From positions 62,001 through 126,000 of the forward strand of contig NZ_LDPV02000046.1 of the NCBI RefSeq assembly GCF_001038425.2: a stretch of DNA of 64,000 bases. The letters are read 5' to 3'. Below are positions 16,512 through 25,996 of the stretch, piece after piece. Source of the DNA: Ornithinibacillus contaminans. GTDB lineage: Bacteria > Bacillota > Bacilli > Bacillales > Amphibacillaceae. The notes under the pieces were generated by a model, which saw only the letters and a list, made by a program, of their open reading frames with translations, did not search any database and was not told the DNA's origin. A program made the translations under genes and the position numbers. Every line of letters begins with the position of its first letter. Positions within the stretch are counted from its first letter, which is position 1.

Positions 16512-16997
16512 ATGATATTTTCAATTCGTGAAATGGAGATAAAGGATATTCCACAAGTTCAATATGTCGCTAAGACAAGCTGGAACACAACGTATGAAGG
16601 AATTATTCCATTAGCAATTCAAGCGAAGTTTATCTCAGTTGCTTATAGTGACGACATGATGCATAGACGATTGAATCACTCCTTAATGTTAGTGGCAGAG
16701 ACAGATGATAGAGTAGTTGGATTTGCAAACTTTTCCCCTGTGAGAGAGGGAGGAGATGTAGAATTGTCCGCTATCTATTTGTTAGAAGAATACCAAGGAA
16801 ATGGCATCGGGACTTCATTATTACAAGAAGGAATCAAAAAATTAAATCTAGCTAAAGCCCTATTTATTCATGTGGAAAAGGAAAATCAGATTGGTAGAAA
16901 TTTCTATACGGCAAAAGGATTTCAAGTGATAAAGGAATTTGACGATGATTTTGATGGGCATATTTTAAAAACAGTTCGGATGGAATTAAAGCTTTAA
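16512..16997 (+). CDS. GNAT family N-acetyltransferase
   Basis: 161 residues. The acetyl-CoA-binding motif A appears as YLLEEYQGNGIGTSLL (R/QxxGxG/A type), with the usual beta4-alpha3 arrangement and a C-terminal FYTAKGFQ motif B. The substrate is unknown. Start ATG 16512 follows GTAGGGG. The gene downstream follows after only 7 nt and may be co-transcribed. Confidence 0.85.
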   Translation: MIFSIREMEIKDIPQVQYVAKTSWNTTYEGIIPLAIQAKFISVAYSDDMMHRRLNHSLMLVAETDDRVVGFANFSPVREGGDVELSAIYLLEEYQGNGIGTSLLQEGIKKLNLAKALFIHVEKENQIGRNFYTAKGFQVIKEFDDDFDGHILKTVRMELKL

Positions 16998-17004
16998 CTA
17001 CACG

Positions 17005-17481
17005 GTGAAAGCAGTTGGTAGAATGAAAATAAATGGTACACAGAACATCATAAAAAGTAGTATTTTCCGCTTGTTCATGATCATAGCTGCATGCATCTAT
17101 GTAGCATATGTTTCCATTGAGATATACAAAGCAACTATTAGTAGATCTATTGTTGGCCCGCAAATAACTGAGGCAGAATTCATGCAACTACATTCACTTA
17201 CAAATTATAGTCTGATTTTTGAATACGGGTTGTTTTTCTTAGCTGTTGCTAGTCTTGTAGTGCTCTTTTTTATTAAATCAGGGTCATTTAAAAAACGTTT
17301 TATGGCATCTTTATTGGTAGTATTTATTGTTCTATGGATACTTGGTGCGATTTTATCCTGGATATTTAATGCGCCGGTCGGTAATTTAACACAACCTTTA
17401 CTTTTTCCGGTAGCAGTTACCGTTTGCTATTTTGTAGTCAAAGGTTTTCGCTCTCTACGTAACTTATACCCCAAGTTCTAG
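17005..17481 (+). CDS. Hypothetical integral membrane protein, 4 TM
   Basis: 158 residues by the longest frame (GTG 17005), 152 if it starts at ATG 17023. Neither start has a good RBS, so the start is uncertain. Four hydrophobic segments are separated by short loops, with a basic C-terminus (KGFRSLRNLYPKF). No family is recognised. It is followed by a terminator shared with the convergent DinB gene. Confidence 0.6.
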   Translation: MKAVGRMKINGTQNIIKSSIFRLFMIIAACIYVAYVSIEIYKATISRSIVGPQITEAEFMQLHSLTNYSLIFEYGLFFLAVASLVVLFFIKSGSFKKRFMASLLVVFIVLWILGAILSWIFNAPVGNLTQPLLFPVAVTVCYFVVKGFRSLRNLYPKF

Positions 17482-17537
17482 AATTCGTGTCTTAGAGAAC
17501 GCATAACAAGGTAACTTTCACCCAAAATCTAAGCATT

Positions 17538-17575
17538 AGTTACTCAGAGAAAGCATATCTGAGTAGCTTTCTTAC
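17538..17575. terminator. Putative terminator hairpin
   Basis: AGTTACTCAGA (17538-17548) / TCTGAGTAGCT (17558-17568), one G-T pair, followed by TTTCTT, between convergent genes. Confidence 0.6.
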
Positions 17576-17612
17576 AAACTATACGCGTTAATGCCTCAGA
17601 GGATATGTCATG

Positions 17613-18137
17613 TCATTTTAATATTCCCAAATATTCCTTCCAAGGTCCAACATCCAGATCATAACGCTTCGCCATAACTCGAACAATTTGTGCGATGTGG
17701 GTTAAATCGTGTACTGCCCATGTTGCGATTAATTCGCGGATTTTAACTATTCCAAACGCTGGATGGAAACCAGTCTTTTCCAAACTCGATTCGGATGAGC
17801 TACAAAGTTCCCTTAGTTTATAGATGTTATGGCTGCGGAGAGTTTTGAATTCAAGTAGTGTTTTCTCAACTGGTCTGTTTGTTTCCGGCTTTAAATGAGC
17901 AAATCGGTCAAATGGTGGAAATGCTTTTTCTTCTCCTTCCTGTAAGATAAATTCAAGTCTTGGTATCCAGTTATTTTTTTCTGCTTCGATAAGGTGTTCG
18001 ATTACTTCGACAGGATTCCATGTGCCTTCTCCTTCATTTGTATCCAGCCAGCCATTTGCCAAACCAAGCAGAAAAAATTCCAATGTTTGTGGCGTGCGTT
18101 CTAAAATTTGGATTGCTTCCGTAAGATTGAAATTCAT
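17613..18137 (-). CDS. DinB family protein
   Basis: 174 residues, a four-helix DinB/YfiT-type fold. Candidate metal-binding histidines occur in VIEHLIEAE and in [13 protein letters not shown]. Family members include bacillithiol-dependent transferases; the specific role is unknown. The start ATG is preceded by AGGAGGGATCGGGAAT on the minus strand. It is a single gene. Confidence 0.82.
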   Translation of the reverse strand: MNFNLTEAIQILERTPQTLEFFLLGLANGWLDTNEGEGTWNPVEVIEHLIEAEKNNWIPRLEFILQEGEEKAFPPFDRFAHLKPETNRPVEKTLLEFKTLRSHNIYKLRELCSSSESSLEKTGFHPAFGIVKIRELIATWAVHDLTHIAQIVRVMAKRYDLDVGPWKEYLGILK

Positions 18138-18205
18138 ATTCCCGATCCCTCCTAGTTTTATTGCTACTATGATTATATGCAGCTAAAATAAGTGCTTTGC
18201 TATAA

Positions 18206-18241
18206 AAAAGACTAACAACGATTCAAAGTTGTTAGTCTTTT
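18206..18241. terminator. Rho-independent terminator
   Basis: Perfect 14-bp stem AAAAGACTAACAAC / GTTGTTAGTCTTTT. It ends the HxlR gene on the minus strand. Confidence 0.88.
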
Positions 18242-18247
18242 GGACGA

Positions 18248-18604
18248 TTAATTAGATTGTACACTTGTTTGATTGATTTTTTGCATTTTATGCAGCGTAT
18301 GCTTTGTACCCCATTCATGCATCGCATGTAAGATTGGTTCCAAGCTTCTTCCGTATTCGGTAATGGAATACTCTACTTTCGGTGGGACTTGTGGATAAAT
18401 AACACGTTCCACAATATCCTCATCCTCTAATTCACGTAATTGCTTCGTTAGCATCTTTTGTGTTATTCCAGGTAGGCTACGCTTCATTTCACTAAACCGC
18501 TGGGTGCCATTTTTTAATAAATGTAAGAGGATTATCGGCTTCCATTTTCCAACCAAAATTCCTAATGCGTCTTCTACCCGACATTGTTCTGGTTCGATAT
18601 TCAT
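18248..18604 (-). CDS. HxlR family transcriptional regulator
   Basis: 118 residues. A winged helix of HxlR type is indicated by VGKWKPIILLHLL, FSEMKRSLPGITQKMLTKQLRELE and a wing YPQVPPKVEYSITEYG. These regulators often respond to electrophiles or oxidants. It is transcribed divergently from the flavin monooxygenase and FMN reductase, its likely targets. It has no conserved N-terminal Cys of the YodB kind other than Cys8 (EPEQCRVED), which could be redox-sensitive. Confidence 0.88.
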   Translation of the reverse strand: MNIEPEQCRVEDALGILVGKWKPIILLHLLKNGTQRFSEMKRSLPGITQKMLTKQLRELEDEDIVERVIYPQVPPKVEYSITEYGRSLEPILHAMHEWGTKHTLHKMQKINQTSVQSN

Positions 18605-18617
18605 CCTTGCTCCTCCT

Positions 18618-18641
18618 TATAGTATCTTTTTGTATACTATA
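18618..18641. promoter_or_regulatory. Inverted repeat, probable HxlR operator
   Basis: TATAGTAT (18618-18625), 8-bp spacer, ATACTATA (18634-18641): a perfect inverted repeat directly upstream of the HxlR start, in the divergent intergenic region. A second palindrome, CACTTAAAAGTG, follows at about 18643-18654. Confidence 0.55.
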
Positions 18642-18768
18642 CCACTTAAAAGTGAGTACTTAAGTTATTTGTTATTATCCTTTATAATAACATTAAGAGA
18701 TGTTTTACGCTATAACTATTTACACAATTGGGATAAACTAGTATTGATTGGAAAGGGAGTAGTTCATC

Positions 18769-19827
18769 ATGGAAAAGTATCGTATAGATCCAACGAAAGG
18801 GTTGGAATTTGGTATATATACATTGGGAGATCATTTAGTAAATCCTCATAAGGGTGAGCGGATTTCTGCAGGTCAACGGATCAAAGAAATCATTGAGTTT
18901 GCTAGGCTTGCAGACCAGGCTGGAATTGATTTCTTTAGTGTCGGTGAAAGTCATCAGGAATACTTTGCAACGCAAGCACACTCTGTTGTTTTATCTGCAA
19001 TTGCACAGGCTACTAAAAATATAAAAATAGCAAGTTCTTCAACAATTATTAGTACATCTGATCCAGTTCGAGTTTATGAGGATTTCGCAACGATTGATTT
19101 GATTTCCGAAGGGCGAACAGAAATCATTGCTGGTCGTGCTTCTCGTGTTGGACTATATGAGTTACTTGGGTATGACCTTCGTGACTATGAAGAATTGTTT
19201 GAGGAGAAGTTTGATTTATTACGAAAGATTAATGAAGAGGAAGTTGTTAATTGGAGTGGTCAATTTCGTGCGCCATTAAAAGATGCACGTGTTCTTCCAC
19301 GTCCTCTCAATGGTTCCTTACCAATATGGCGTGCGGTTGGCGGAACCCCTGCTAGTGCGATTAAAGCCGGTCTTGCAGGAGTTCCAATGTTCTTAGCTCA
19401 TTTAGGTGGACCGGTAACGTCATTTAAACGGTCGATTGATGCGTATCGTGAGGCGGCACAGCATGCGGGCTATAATCCAGCAGAGTTACCTGTTGCAACG
19501 GCAGGATTCTTCTATGCTGCAGAAACCACTCAGCAGGCACTTAGTGAGTACTATCCACATATTAATGAAGGTATGAAGCTTACAAATGGACGTGGTTTCC
19601 CTAAGCAACTTTTTGCGCAGGGTGCAGACAAACGTGACGTCATTAATGTAGGAAGTCCGCAACAAATCATAGAAAAAATTCTCTATCAACATGAGGTATT
19701 TGGTCATCAACGTTATATCGCGCAAATGGATTTCGGTGGCGTACCTATGGATAAATTAAAGCAAAATATTGAACTGATTGGTACAGAAATTTTACCAGCA
19801 ATTAAAAAATATACCGCGAAGAACTAG
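18769..19827 (+). CDS. LLM class flavin-dependent oxidoreductase (luciferase-like)
   Basis: 352 residues. It is a bacterial luciferase-like TIM barrel, with the early EFGIYTLGDH strand, GRASRVGLYELLGYDL loop and PLPIWRAVGGTPAS-type phosphate-binding region. It would use reduced FMN and oxygen; substrate unknown. RBS GGAAAGGGAG precedes ATG 18769. The FMN reductase gene 12 nt downstream is its likely partner. Regulation probably comes from the divergent HxlR gene. Confidence 0.88.
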   Translation: MEKYRIDPTKGLEFGIYTLGDHLVNPHKGERISAGQRIKEIIEFARLADQAGIDFFSVGESHQEYFATQAHSVVLSAIAQATKNIKIASSSTIISTSDPVRVYEDFATIDLISEGRTEIIAGRASRVGLYELLGYDLRDYEELFEEKFDLLRKINEEEVVNWSGQFRAPLKDARVLPRPLNGSLPIWRAVGGTPASAIKAGLAGVPMFLAHLGGPVTSFKRSIDAYREAAQHAGYNPAELPVATAGFFYAAETTQQALSEYYPHINEGMKLTNGRGFPKQLFAQGADKRDVINVGSPQQIIEKILYQHEVFGHQRYIAQMDFGGVPMDKLKQNIELIGTEILPAIKKYTAKN

Positions 19828-19839
19828 GAGGAATGAATC

Positions 19840-20406
19840 ATGAAAATTGTTGGGTTATCCGGTTCTATTGTAGGTTCGAAAACGAAAACTGCGATGGAAT
19901 ACACGGTTCAAACAATTACAGATAAATACCCTGATGTGGATGTGACATTAATTGATCTAGCTGATTACGATATTCAGTTTAGTGATGGGAGGAATTATCT
20001 GGAATATGATGGGGATACCGGCTATGTGGCAAAAACTATCATGGAAGCAGATGCAATCATGATTGGAACACCAGTTTTTCAAGCTTCTATCCCAGCAACC
20101 TTGAAAAATATTTTTGACTTATTGCCAGAAAAAGCATTTTTAGATAAGGTAGTTGGAATTATTGTTACTGCGGGCTCGCCAAAGCATTACCTCATTGCTG
20201 AACAACAATTAAAACCGATTGTAGCGTACATGAAGGCTCATATTGTGCAATCATTTGTCTTTATTGAAGAGCAAGATTTTTATCGGAAAGAAATTACGAA
20301 TGATGATGTATTATTCCGGATTGAACGTTTAGTCGAAGATACCGTTGTGTTAGCGGAAACCTATCAACGCATTCGAGAGGCGAAGGAAGCAGAGTATGGA
20401 TTTTAA
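19840..20406 (+). CDS. NAD(P)H-dependent FMN reductase
   Basis: 188 residues, flavodoxin-like fold. An FMN-binding loop LSGSIVGSKTK lies near the N-terminus and GTPVFQASIPATLKN is the second flavin loop. It most likely supplies reduced FMN to the luciferase-like monooxygenase encoded just upstream. RBS TAGGAGGAATGAATC precedes ATG 19840. Confidence 0.88.
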   Translation: MKIVGLSGSIVGSKTKTAMEYTVQTITDKYPDVDVTLIDLADYDIQFSDGRNYLEYDGDTGYVAKTIMEADAIMIGTPVFQASIPATLKNIFDLLPEKAFLDKVVGIIVTAGSPKHYLIAEQQLKPIVAYMKAHIVQSFVFIEEQDFYRKEITNDDVLFRIERLVEDTVVLAETYQRIREAKEAEYGF

Positions 20407-20451
20407 TTTAAAATAGTCGGTGCAATTATAAATTATACGGTGATTTATGAA

Positions 20452-20480
20452 GGAATCTGGAGTAATTCAGGTTCCTTTTT
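20452..20480 (+). terminator. Rho-independent terminator
   Basis: GGAATCTG (20452-20459) / CAGGTTCC (20468-20475) with one G-T pair, then TTTTT. Confidence 0.8.
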
Positions 20481-20552
20481 GTGTAGAATTGTTCTTAGAA
20501 TTCTGAATGGTGTTATAATGGAGTTGGCTTTATACATAATCAGACGAATAGG

Positions 20553-21125
20553 ATGAGAATGATGAGAAACCATACAGATGTCTTTCCAACTCTTGAAACA
20601 GAACGACTTCGATTAAGACAAATTGAAGAAAGCGATGCAAGTAGCTTAATGAATTATCTCACAGATCCTGAAGTGATGGAATATTATGGACTAGCACCGT
20701 TTCAATCCATTAAGGATGCATTAAATGAAATTTCATGGTATCAATCAATATTTAAAGAAAATACTGGGATAAGGTGGGGAATTACACTTAAAGGGGAAGA
20801 TGAAATTATTGGTAGCTGTGGGTTTCTAAATATGAGTCCACAAAATTATCGAACGGAAGTAGGCTATGAGTTAAGTAAACAATACTGGGGAAAAGGAATT
20901 GCTGGCGAGGCGTTAGATGCGGTATTATCGTATGGATTTGAGTCGATGAACCTCCAAAGAATTCAAGCATTAATTGAGCCACCTAATGTTGCGTCCATTC
21001 GATTAGTAGAAAAACATGGATTTGTACGAGAGGGCTTATTACGAAATTTTGAGTTTACTGGTAATAAATTTGATGATTTGTATATGTACGCGTTATTGAA
21101 ACAAGATTTTGGAAAAAGAATTTAG
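20553..21125 (+). CDS. GNAT N-acetyltransferase, RimJ/RimL type
   Basis: 190 residues. The N-terminal ETERLRLRQ motif and acetyl-CoA loop SKQYWGKGIAGEAL, with the C-terminal NVASIRLVEKHGF motif, place it among ribosomal-protein-type alanine/serine acetyltransferases. The substrate is unknown. Several in-frame ATGs exist (20553, 20559, 20562); the first is kept. It is 52 nt upstream of the aldo/keto reductase. Confidence 0.88.
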   Translation: MRMMRNHTDVFPTLETERLRLRQIEESDASSLMNYLTDPEVMEYYGLAPFQSIKDALNEISWYQSIFKENTGIRWGITLKGEDEIIGSCGFLNMSPQNYRTEVGYELSKQYWGKGIAGEALDAVLSYGFESMNLQRIQALIEPPNVASIRLVEKHGFVREGLLRNFEFTGNKFDDLYMYALLKQDFGKRI

Positions 21126-21177
21126 TAGAATAATAACTAAAAATTAGATTGTCCAATTTGATAGAAGAGGTGTAAGG

Positions 21178-22095
21178 ATGAAATCGATTCAATTAGGAAC
21201 AAGCGATTTGACTGTGTCGAACATATCACTAGGATGTATGCGGATGGGTGAACTTTCAAAATCAGCTGCGGCAAATGTTATTCATAATGCACTAGAGTTA
21301 GGAATTAATTTCTTTGACCATGCCGATATTTATGCCAAAGGTAAATCGGAAGAAATTTTTGCAGAAGCAATTGAAATGAATCCACAAGTACGTGAGAAGC
21401 TAGTACTACAAACAAAGACTGGTATTCGAAAAGGATTCTTTGATTTTTCCAAGGAACATATTGTTGACTCTGTAGAAAACAGTCTTAAACGTTTGAACAC
21501 AGAATATATTGATGTGTTACTGCTTCATCGACCTGATACATTGGTTGAACCTGAGGAGGTTGCAGAGGCATTTTCGTTATTGAAGGAAAGTGGAAAGGTT
21601 CGTCAATTTGGCGTAAGTAATCATAATCCAATGCAGATAGAATTACTTAAAAAATACGTGGAACAGGATTTGATTGTCAATCAGTTGCAATTTAGTATTA
21701 TGCATACCGGAATGATCGATTCTGGACTCTTAGTAAACATGAAGCATGAAAATGGAGTAGATCGTGATGGGGCTATTTTAGACTATAGTCGTTTGCATGA
21801 TATGACTATTCAAGCCTGGTCACCGTTCCAGTATGGATTTTTTGAAGGGGTATTTGTGGATAATCCGAAGTTCCCGGAATTAAATAAAAAGCTACAGGAA
21901 ATTGGGGAGAAGTATCACTTATCAAATACGGCGGTTGCGATTGCTTGGATTCTGCGTCACCCAGCTAAAATTCAACCTGTAGTTGGAACAATGAATCCGG
22001 AGAGATTGAAAGAGATTGCCATAGCTTCCGAAGTTACTATTACGAGAGAAGAATGGTATCAAATCTATTTAGCAGCAGGGAATATGCTGCCATAA
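21178..22095 (+). CDS. Aldo/keto reductase (YdhF-like)
   Basis: 305 residues. TIM-barrel NADPH-dependent oxidoreductase with the catalytic tetrad visible: Asp and Tyr in FDHADIY, Lys in LQTKTGI, and His in LLLHRPD. The C-terminal cofactor region reads VVGTMNPERLKE. It reduces carbonyls; the physiological substrate is unknown. RBS AGAGGTG stands just before ATG 21178. Confidence 0.9.
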   Translation: MKSIQLGTSDLTVSNISLGCMRMGELSKSAAANVIHNALELGINFFDHADIYAKGKSEEIFAEAIEMNPQVREKLVLQTKTGIRKGFFDFSKEHIVDSVENSLKRLNTEYIDVLLLHRPDTLVEPEEVAEAFSLLKESGKVRQFGVSNHNPMQIELLKKYVEQDLIVNQLQFSIMHTGMIDSGLLVNMKHENGVDRDGAILDYSRLHDMTIQAWSPFQYGFFEGVFVDNPKFPELNKKLQEIGEKYHLSNTAVAIAWILRHPAKIQPVVGTMNPERLKEIAIASEVTITREEWYQIYLAAGNMLP

Positions 22096-22100
22096 AAAAC

Positions 22101-22142
22101 AAGGACAGACACAGTGGAAAAGAAGCGTGTCTGTCCTTTTTA
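22101..22142. terminator. Bidirectional terminator
   Basis: Perfect 12-bp stem AAGGACAGACAC / GTGTCTGTCCTT with T run, between the aldo/keto reductase and the convergent iron-uptake operon. Confidence 0.9.
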
Positions 22143-22144
22143 AA

Positions 22145-23149
22145 TTATTTTTTCTTAAGTAAATATATAAAATAGGGTGCTCCGATTAAGGCAACGACAA
22201 TACCGGTTGGAAGTGAACTTGTTTCAAATACATTTCTTCCCAGTGTATCTGCTAAAACGAGTAAGATCGGTCCAATAAATAGGGCAACAGGTAAAAAGAG
22301 TTGATGTCTCGGTCCTACAAGATTCTTAGCGATATGTGGTGCCATTAATCCAATAAAGCTGATACCACCAGTTATCGAAACTGCTGCAGCTGCAAGCGCG
22401 ACAGCTAGAACGATAAACAGGAAGCGGTCTTTTTGTAACGGGACACCTAGCCCGATAGCAGTCGGTTCATTCATCGCAAGAATATTTAGCGTGCTTGCCT
22501 TATAGAAAATAATAGGTAAACAGATAAGTAACCACGGTAATAATGCTACGACAAAAGGCCAGTCGGTTCCCCAAATATTGCCTGCAATCCAACTTGCAAC
22601 GAATTGGACCTGTTCATCCTCAGCAGAAGAAATTAATACCATCATTAATCCTGAAAGTGCTGTTGCAAATCCAAAACCGATTAGCACAAATCGGATTGGT
22701 TGAATACCTTTGGACTTTTCATAGGACAAAAGATAAATTACTGCTGCTGTGATAATGGCACTGATAAACCCTATTAGCGGAAGAACAAATGCAAAGTGTT
22801 GAATATCGGATTGAACGAAAAGATAAAAACAGGTTATTCCGACACCTGCGCCAGCATTAATCCCGATAATCCCGGGGTCTGCTAAATCATTCCTCGTTAC
22901 ACTTTGTAGTAAAGACCCGGCCATCGCCAATGCCATTCCTGCTAAGATAAGGATTACTACTCTTGGTAAGCGAACGGAAAATAAAATAAATGATTCTTTA
23001 AACGTTCCCTGACCAAATAATGTAGGTAGAATTCGATTAATTGATAGGGAAGAACTCCCCACAGTAATACTTGCTATAAATAATACGACTAGTAGAAGTG
23101 CTAAAATTAATAACCATTTTCTTTGTTTATAAGTTTGTAATTTACCCAA
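22145..23149 (-). CDS. Siderophore ABC transporter permease (FecCD family)
   Basis: 334 residues, about 9-10 membrane helices. The FecCD signature appears in RLPRVVILILAGMALAMAGSLLQ-type sequence and in the cytoplasmic coupling loop near GLMAPHIAKNLVGPRH. It forms the inner-membrane channel with the permease encoded upstream, and overlaps that gene by 8 nt. By similarity the pair resembles B. subtilis YfiZ/YfhA. It is the last gene of the Fur-controlled operon. Confidence 0.9.
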   Translation of the reverse strand: MGKLQTYKQRKWLLILALLLVVLFIASITVGSSSLSINRILPTLFGQGTFKESFILFSVRLPRVVILILAGMALAMAGSLLQSVTRNDLADPGIIGINAGAGVGITCFYLFVQSDIQHFAFVLPLIGFISAIITAAVIYLLSYEKSKGIQPIRFVLIGFGFATALSGLMMVLISSAEDEQVQFVASWIAGNIWGTDWPFVVALLPWLLICLPIIFYKASTLNILAMNEPTAIGLGVPLQKDRFLFIVLAVALAAAAVSITGGISFIGLMAPHIAKNLVGPRHQLFLPVALFIGPILLVLADTLGRNVFETSSLPTGIVVALIGAPYFIYLLKKK

Positions 23150-24146
23150 ATTGTCGCCCTCCTTTTCGAACTAGCAATAAGAAGAACGGTAACCCGATAA
23201 TGGCAACAATCGCAACCACAGGGGTTTCAAATGGGGCATAGATAACACGTCCAATTAAGTCCGCACATATCATGAATAACCCACCAATGATAATACTCAT
23301 TGGGATGATAAATCGGTAATCTGAACCAACAATTGCACGAACAATATGAGGAACCATCAGACCAACAAACGCTAAATTTCCAACGAGTGCTACTGCAGCA
23401 CCTGCAAGAATAACGACAGTTGCCATTAGGATCGTTTTAATTAGAGCGGTTTTTTGGCCAAGACCTACGGCAACATCCTCATTTAGACTGAGTATGGTTA
23501 ATTGTCTGCTTCCACCAATGCTAATCAATAATCCGACAATTATAATTGGTGCGATTACTAATGCTTGCCAAGTCGTACCGATTAACCCACCAGCAGTCCA
23601 CATTGAAACATCTTTGGCGATGCGGAATAATAATCCAACACCATCGGCAATGGCTTGTAAAAAAGCGGAGACTGCAGCACCAGCTAATACTAATTTAAGT
23701 GGGGATAGTCCACCTTTAGTTGATATACCAATCCCATAAACAATGGTCATACCGATACCAGCACCAATGAAACAAGCTAGAATGATAGCTAAATAGGATG
23801 CACTGGGTATAAATGCCATACACAGTGCTAATGCAGCATTAGCACCGGCAGTTATCCCGAGTAGGCCAGGATCAGCAAGGGGATTACGTGTAACCCCCTG
23901 CATAATGGCACCAGCAACGGCTAAGGCAGCCCCAACTAAAAATGCGGCAATAACACGCGGGAATCTTACATCGCGTAATATTGTATAATAATCGCCCTCA
24001 CCTGTTGCCATTAGTGCGTTCCATATGTCCTTGAAAGAAGTATCTGCTGCTCCTAATTGGATTGCCAGCAAACTACTACCTATTAATAGTACAATGCTAA
24101 TAACTAATTTTAATGAAAAAGGAATCGATTGGATAATTTTCATCAC
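23142..24146 (-). CDS. Siderophore ABC transporter permease (FecCD family)
   Basis: 334 residues, the partner of the permease that follows. It has the motifs DVRFPRVIAAFLVGAALA, TRNPLADPGLLG and VGLMVPHIVRAIVGSDYR. It is probably coupled to the ATPase through the last of these. It starts ATG 24146 (or the adjacent ATG), 13 nt after the stop of the binding-protein gene. Confidence 0.9.
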   Translation of the reverse strand: MMKIIQSIPFSLKLVISIVLLIGSSLLAIQLGAADTSFKDIWNALMATGEGDYYTILRDVRFPRVIAAFLVGAALAVAGAIMQGVTRNPLADPGLLGITAGANAALALCMAFIPSASYLAIILACFIGAGIGMTIVYGIGISTKGGLSPLKLVLAGAAVSAFLQAIADGVGLLFRIAKDVSMWTAGGLIGTTWQALVIAPIIIVGLLISIGGSRQLTILSLNEDVAVGLGQKTALIKTILMATVVILAGAAVALVGNLAFVGLMVPHIVRAIVGSDYRFIIPMSIIIGGLFMICADLIGRVIYAPFETPVVAIVAIIGLPFFLLLVRKGGRQFG

Positions 24147-24159
24147 TAATTCACTTTCT

Positions 24160-25071
24160 TTAGTTGCTCTCTAAGAATTTTTCTTCGAAGAAATCTAGTT
24201 GATCGTCTAGTGATAACGCATCGTTAAATGTAAAGCCCTTTATGTCCGCTGTGTATACGCGGTCATTTTGAACTGCTTCAATTTCCTTATACCAATTTTC
24301 TTCTAGAAATGAAGTATCTTGATCCTCAGTAAGACTTAAAATGACATAGTCTCCAACATAATCTGCTAGTACTTCTTGAGAAATAGCAAAATAACCTGGT
24401 TCTAATGCAACATCTTCAACTTCCTTAGGCATTTTTAATCCCATTCCTTGGTACAAGATTTCGGTGCCACGTCCCCAGTTATTGCCAAATAAATAAAATT
24501 GCTTTTCGTAGTTTTCAATAACGGTTACAGTAGCATCTTCACCAATTTTAGCTCTTATTTTTTCGCCAACTTCTTTCATGCGGGCTTGGAAATCTTCTGC
24601 CCATGCTCTTGCTTCTTCCTCTTTATTAACTACTTTTCCAATTTCAATATGCTGCTGAATATAGTCGTTTTTTCCATATGTAAAGAGAACAGTAGGTGCA
24701 ATTTCTTCTAATTTAGCAGCGTTTTCAATAGTATTAAGACCAATGATTAAATCGGGATCCAATTCAATAATTTTCTCTAAATCTTCATTGGAAACAACTT
24801 CTGCTCCCTCAGTTGCTTCCTTGAAATTAGGATTATCTGCTGACCAAACATCTACTCCCACAACATTGACCCCGAGTTTGATTAAATCGCCAACATATGA
24901 CGATAATACTACTACGCGCTCAGGGTTAGCAGGAACCTGTACAGGTCCAGTTTCTGATTCGTACGTAATCGTTTCATTCGCTGAATCATTAGATGAGGTA
25001 TCTTGATTATTATTACATGCTACTAGTAGCAGCAACAGGCTCAATAGAATCGCTAACTGTATCTTTTTCAT
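24160..25071 (-). CDS. Iron-siderophore substrate-binding lipoprotein
   Basis: 303 residues. It has a lipoprotein signal peptide with lipobox LLVAC (Cys19), a short Asn/Ser-rich linker, then a class III periplasmic-binding fold (PERVVVLSSYVGDLIKLGV; DPDLIIGL). It would capture a ferric siderophore outside the membrane. RBS AAAGGGAGA precedes ATG 25071. The start lies 59 nt inside the 3' end of the upstream ATPase gene in a different frame, an unusually long overlap. Confidence 0.9.
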   Translation of the reverse strand: MKKIQLAILLSLLLLLVACNNNQDTSSNDSANETITYESETGPVQVPANPERVVVLSSYVGDLIKLGVNVVGVDVWSADNPNFKEATEGAEVVSNEDLEKIIELDPDLIIGLNTIENAAKLEEIAPTVLFTYGKNDYIQQHIEIGKVVNKEEEARAWAEDFQARMKEVGEKIRAKIGEDATVTVIENYEKQFYLFGNNWGRGTEILYQGMGLKMPKEVEDVALEPGYFAISQEVLADYVGDYVILSLTEDQDTSFLEENWYKEIEAVQNDRVYTADIKGFTFNDALSLDDQLDFFEEKFLESN

Positions 25072-25864
25072 TTTGATTATCTCCCTTTATTAAGTTATAG
25101 GTAATGCACATTGGTTTATTTGTTCGTGGGTCTTCTATAATAACGGCATCAATTTGGAAAACGTCTCGAAGTACTTCAGTAGTGATAACTTCCTCTGCGT
25201 TACCAGACTTTATTAATTTTCCATTTGACATTGCCAATAAATGATCGGAAAATCGTGCAGCTTGATTCAAATCATGTAGAACCATGATAATGGTCTTGCC
25301 TTCATTTCGATTTAGCTGTTGAAGTAGTTCTAAAACTTCAAGCTGGTGTGCCATATCTAAATAGGTTGTTGGTTCATCTAAGAAGATAATATCCGTGTCT
25401 TGTGCTAATGCCATAGCAATCCAGACGCGCTGACGTTGTCCACCTGATAGCGCATCTACAGTCTTATAACGAAAATCCTTTGTCCCAGTTACTTCTAACG
25501 CCCAATCAATGATTGTCTTATCTTGTTTGGATAAATTTCCAAACCCTTTTTGATAGGGGAAGCGACCATAGGATACAAGCTCTTCCACTAATAATCCGTT
25601 AGCACTTTCCGGGTTCTGTGTTAAAATTGCTAGCTGTTTAGCCAGTTCTTTTGTATTCATATGATGTATATTTTTACCGTCAAGGACGATTTGTCCATCC
25701 TTGTGACTGATTATTCGTGTCATTGCTTTAAGGAGAGTGGATTTTCCACAACCATTGGATCCGATTATTGTTGTTATTTTACCATCGGGTACCACCAAGC
25801 TTAAATCATGTACAATGGTTTGTGATTCATAGCCGATGTGAATATTTTTCACTTGTAAGCGCAT
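25013..25864 (-). CDS. Siderophore ABC transporter ATP-binding protein
   Basis: 283 residues from ATG 25864. Walker A GSNGCGKST, Q-loop ILTQNPES, signature LSGGQRQR and Walker B DIIFLDEPT are intact. It is the ATPase of the FecCD system and the first gene of the operon. The RBS AGAGAGGGA is upstream of ATG 25864; the longer frame to 25924 would run through the Fur box and is rejected. Its last ~19 codons overlap the signal-peptide region of the next gene, giving a tail (VSDSIEPVAATSSM) probably without function. Confidence 0.9.
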   Translation of the reverse strand: MRLQVKNIHIGYESQTIVHDLSLVVPDGKITTIIGSNGCGKSTLLKAMTRIISHKDGQIVLDGKNIHHMNTKELAKQLAILTQNPESANGLLVEELVSYGRFPYQKGFGNLSKQDKTIIDWALEVTGTKDFRYKTVDALSGGQRQRVWIAMALAQDTDIIFLDEPTTYLDMAHQLEVLELLQQLNRNEGKTIIMVLHDLNQAARFSDHLLAMSNGKLIKSGNAEEVITTEVLRDVFQIDAVIIEDPRTNKPMCITYNLIKGDNQNEKDTVSDSIEPVAATSSM

Positions 25865-25902
25865 AAAAGTGTTCCCTCTCTTTCCAAAACATGTTATGAT
25901 TG

Positions 25903-25923
25903 TGACAATGAGAATCATTTTCA
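25903..25923. promoter_or_regulatory. Fur box between divergent iron genes
   Basis: On the minus strand this reads TGAAAATGATTCTCA followed by TTGTCA. The first 15 bases match the TGATAATNATTATCA Fur consensus at 13 positions. It lies between the siderophore operon and the reductase gene and probably represses both under iron sufficiency. Confidence 0.85.
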
Positions 25924-25996
25924 ATTAACATATTAGAGAGTAATAGGTTTTATGTCAATATTAAATTTGTTAAAAAGTTATTCTGGAGTGATTAAT

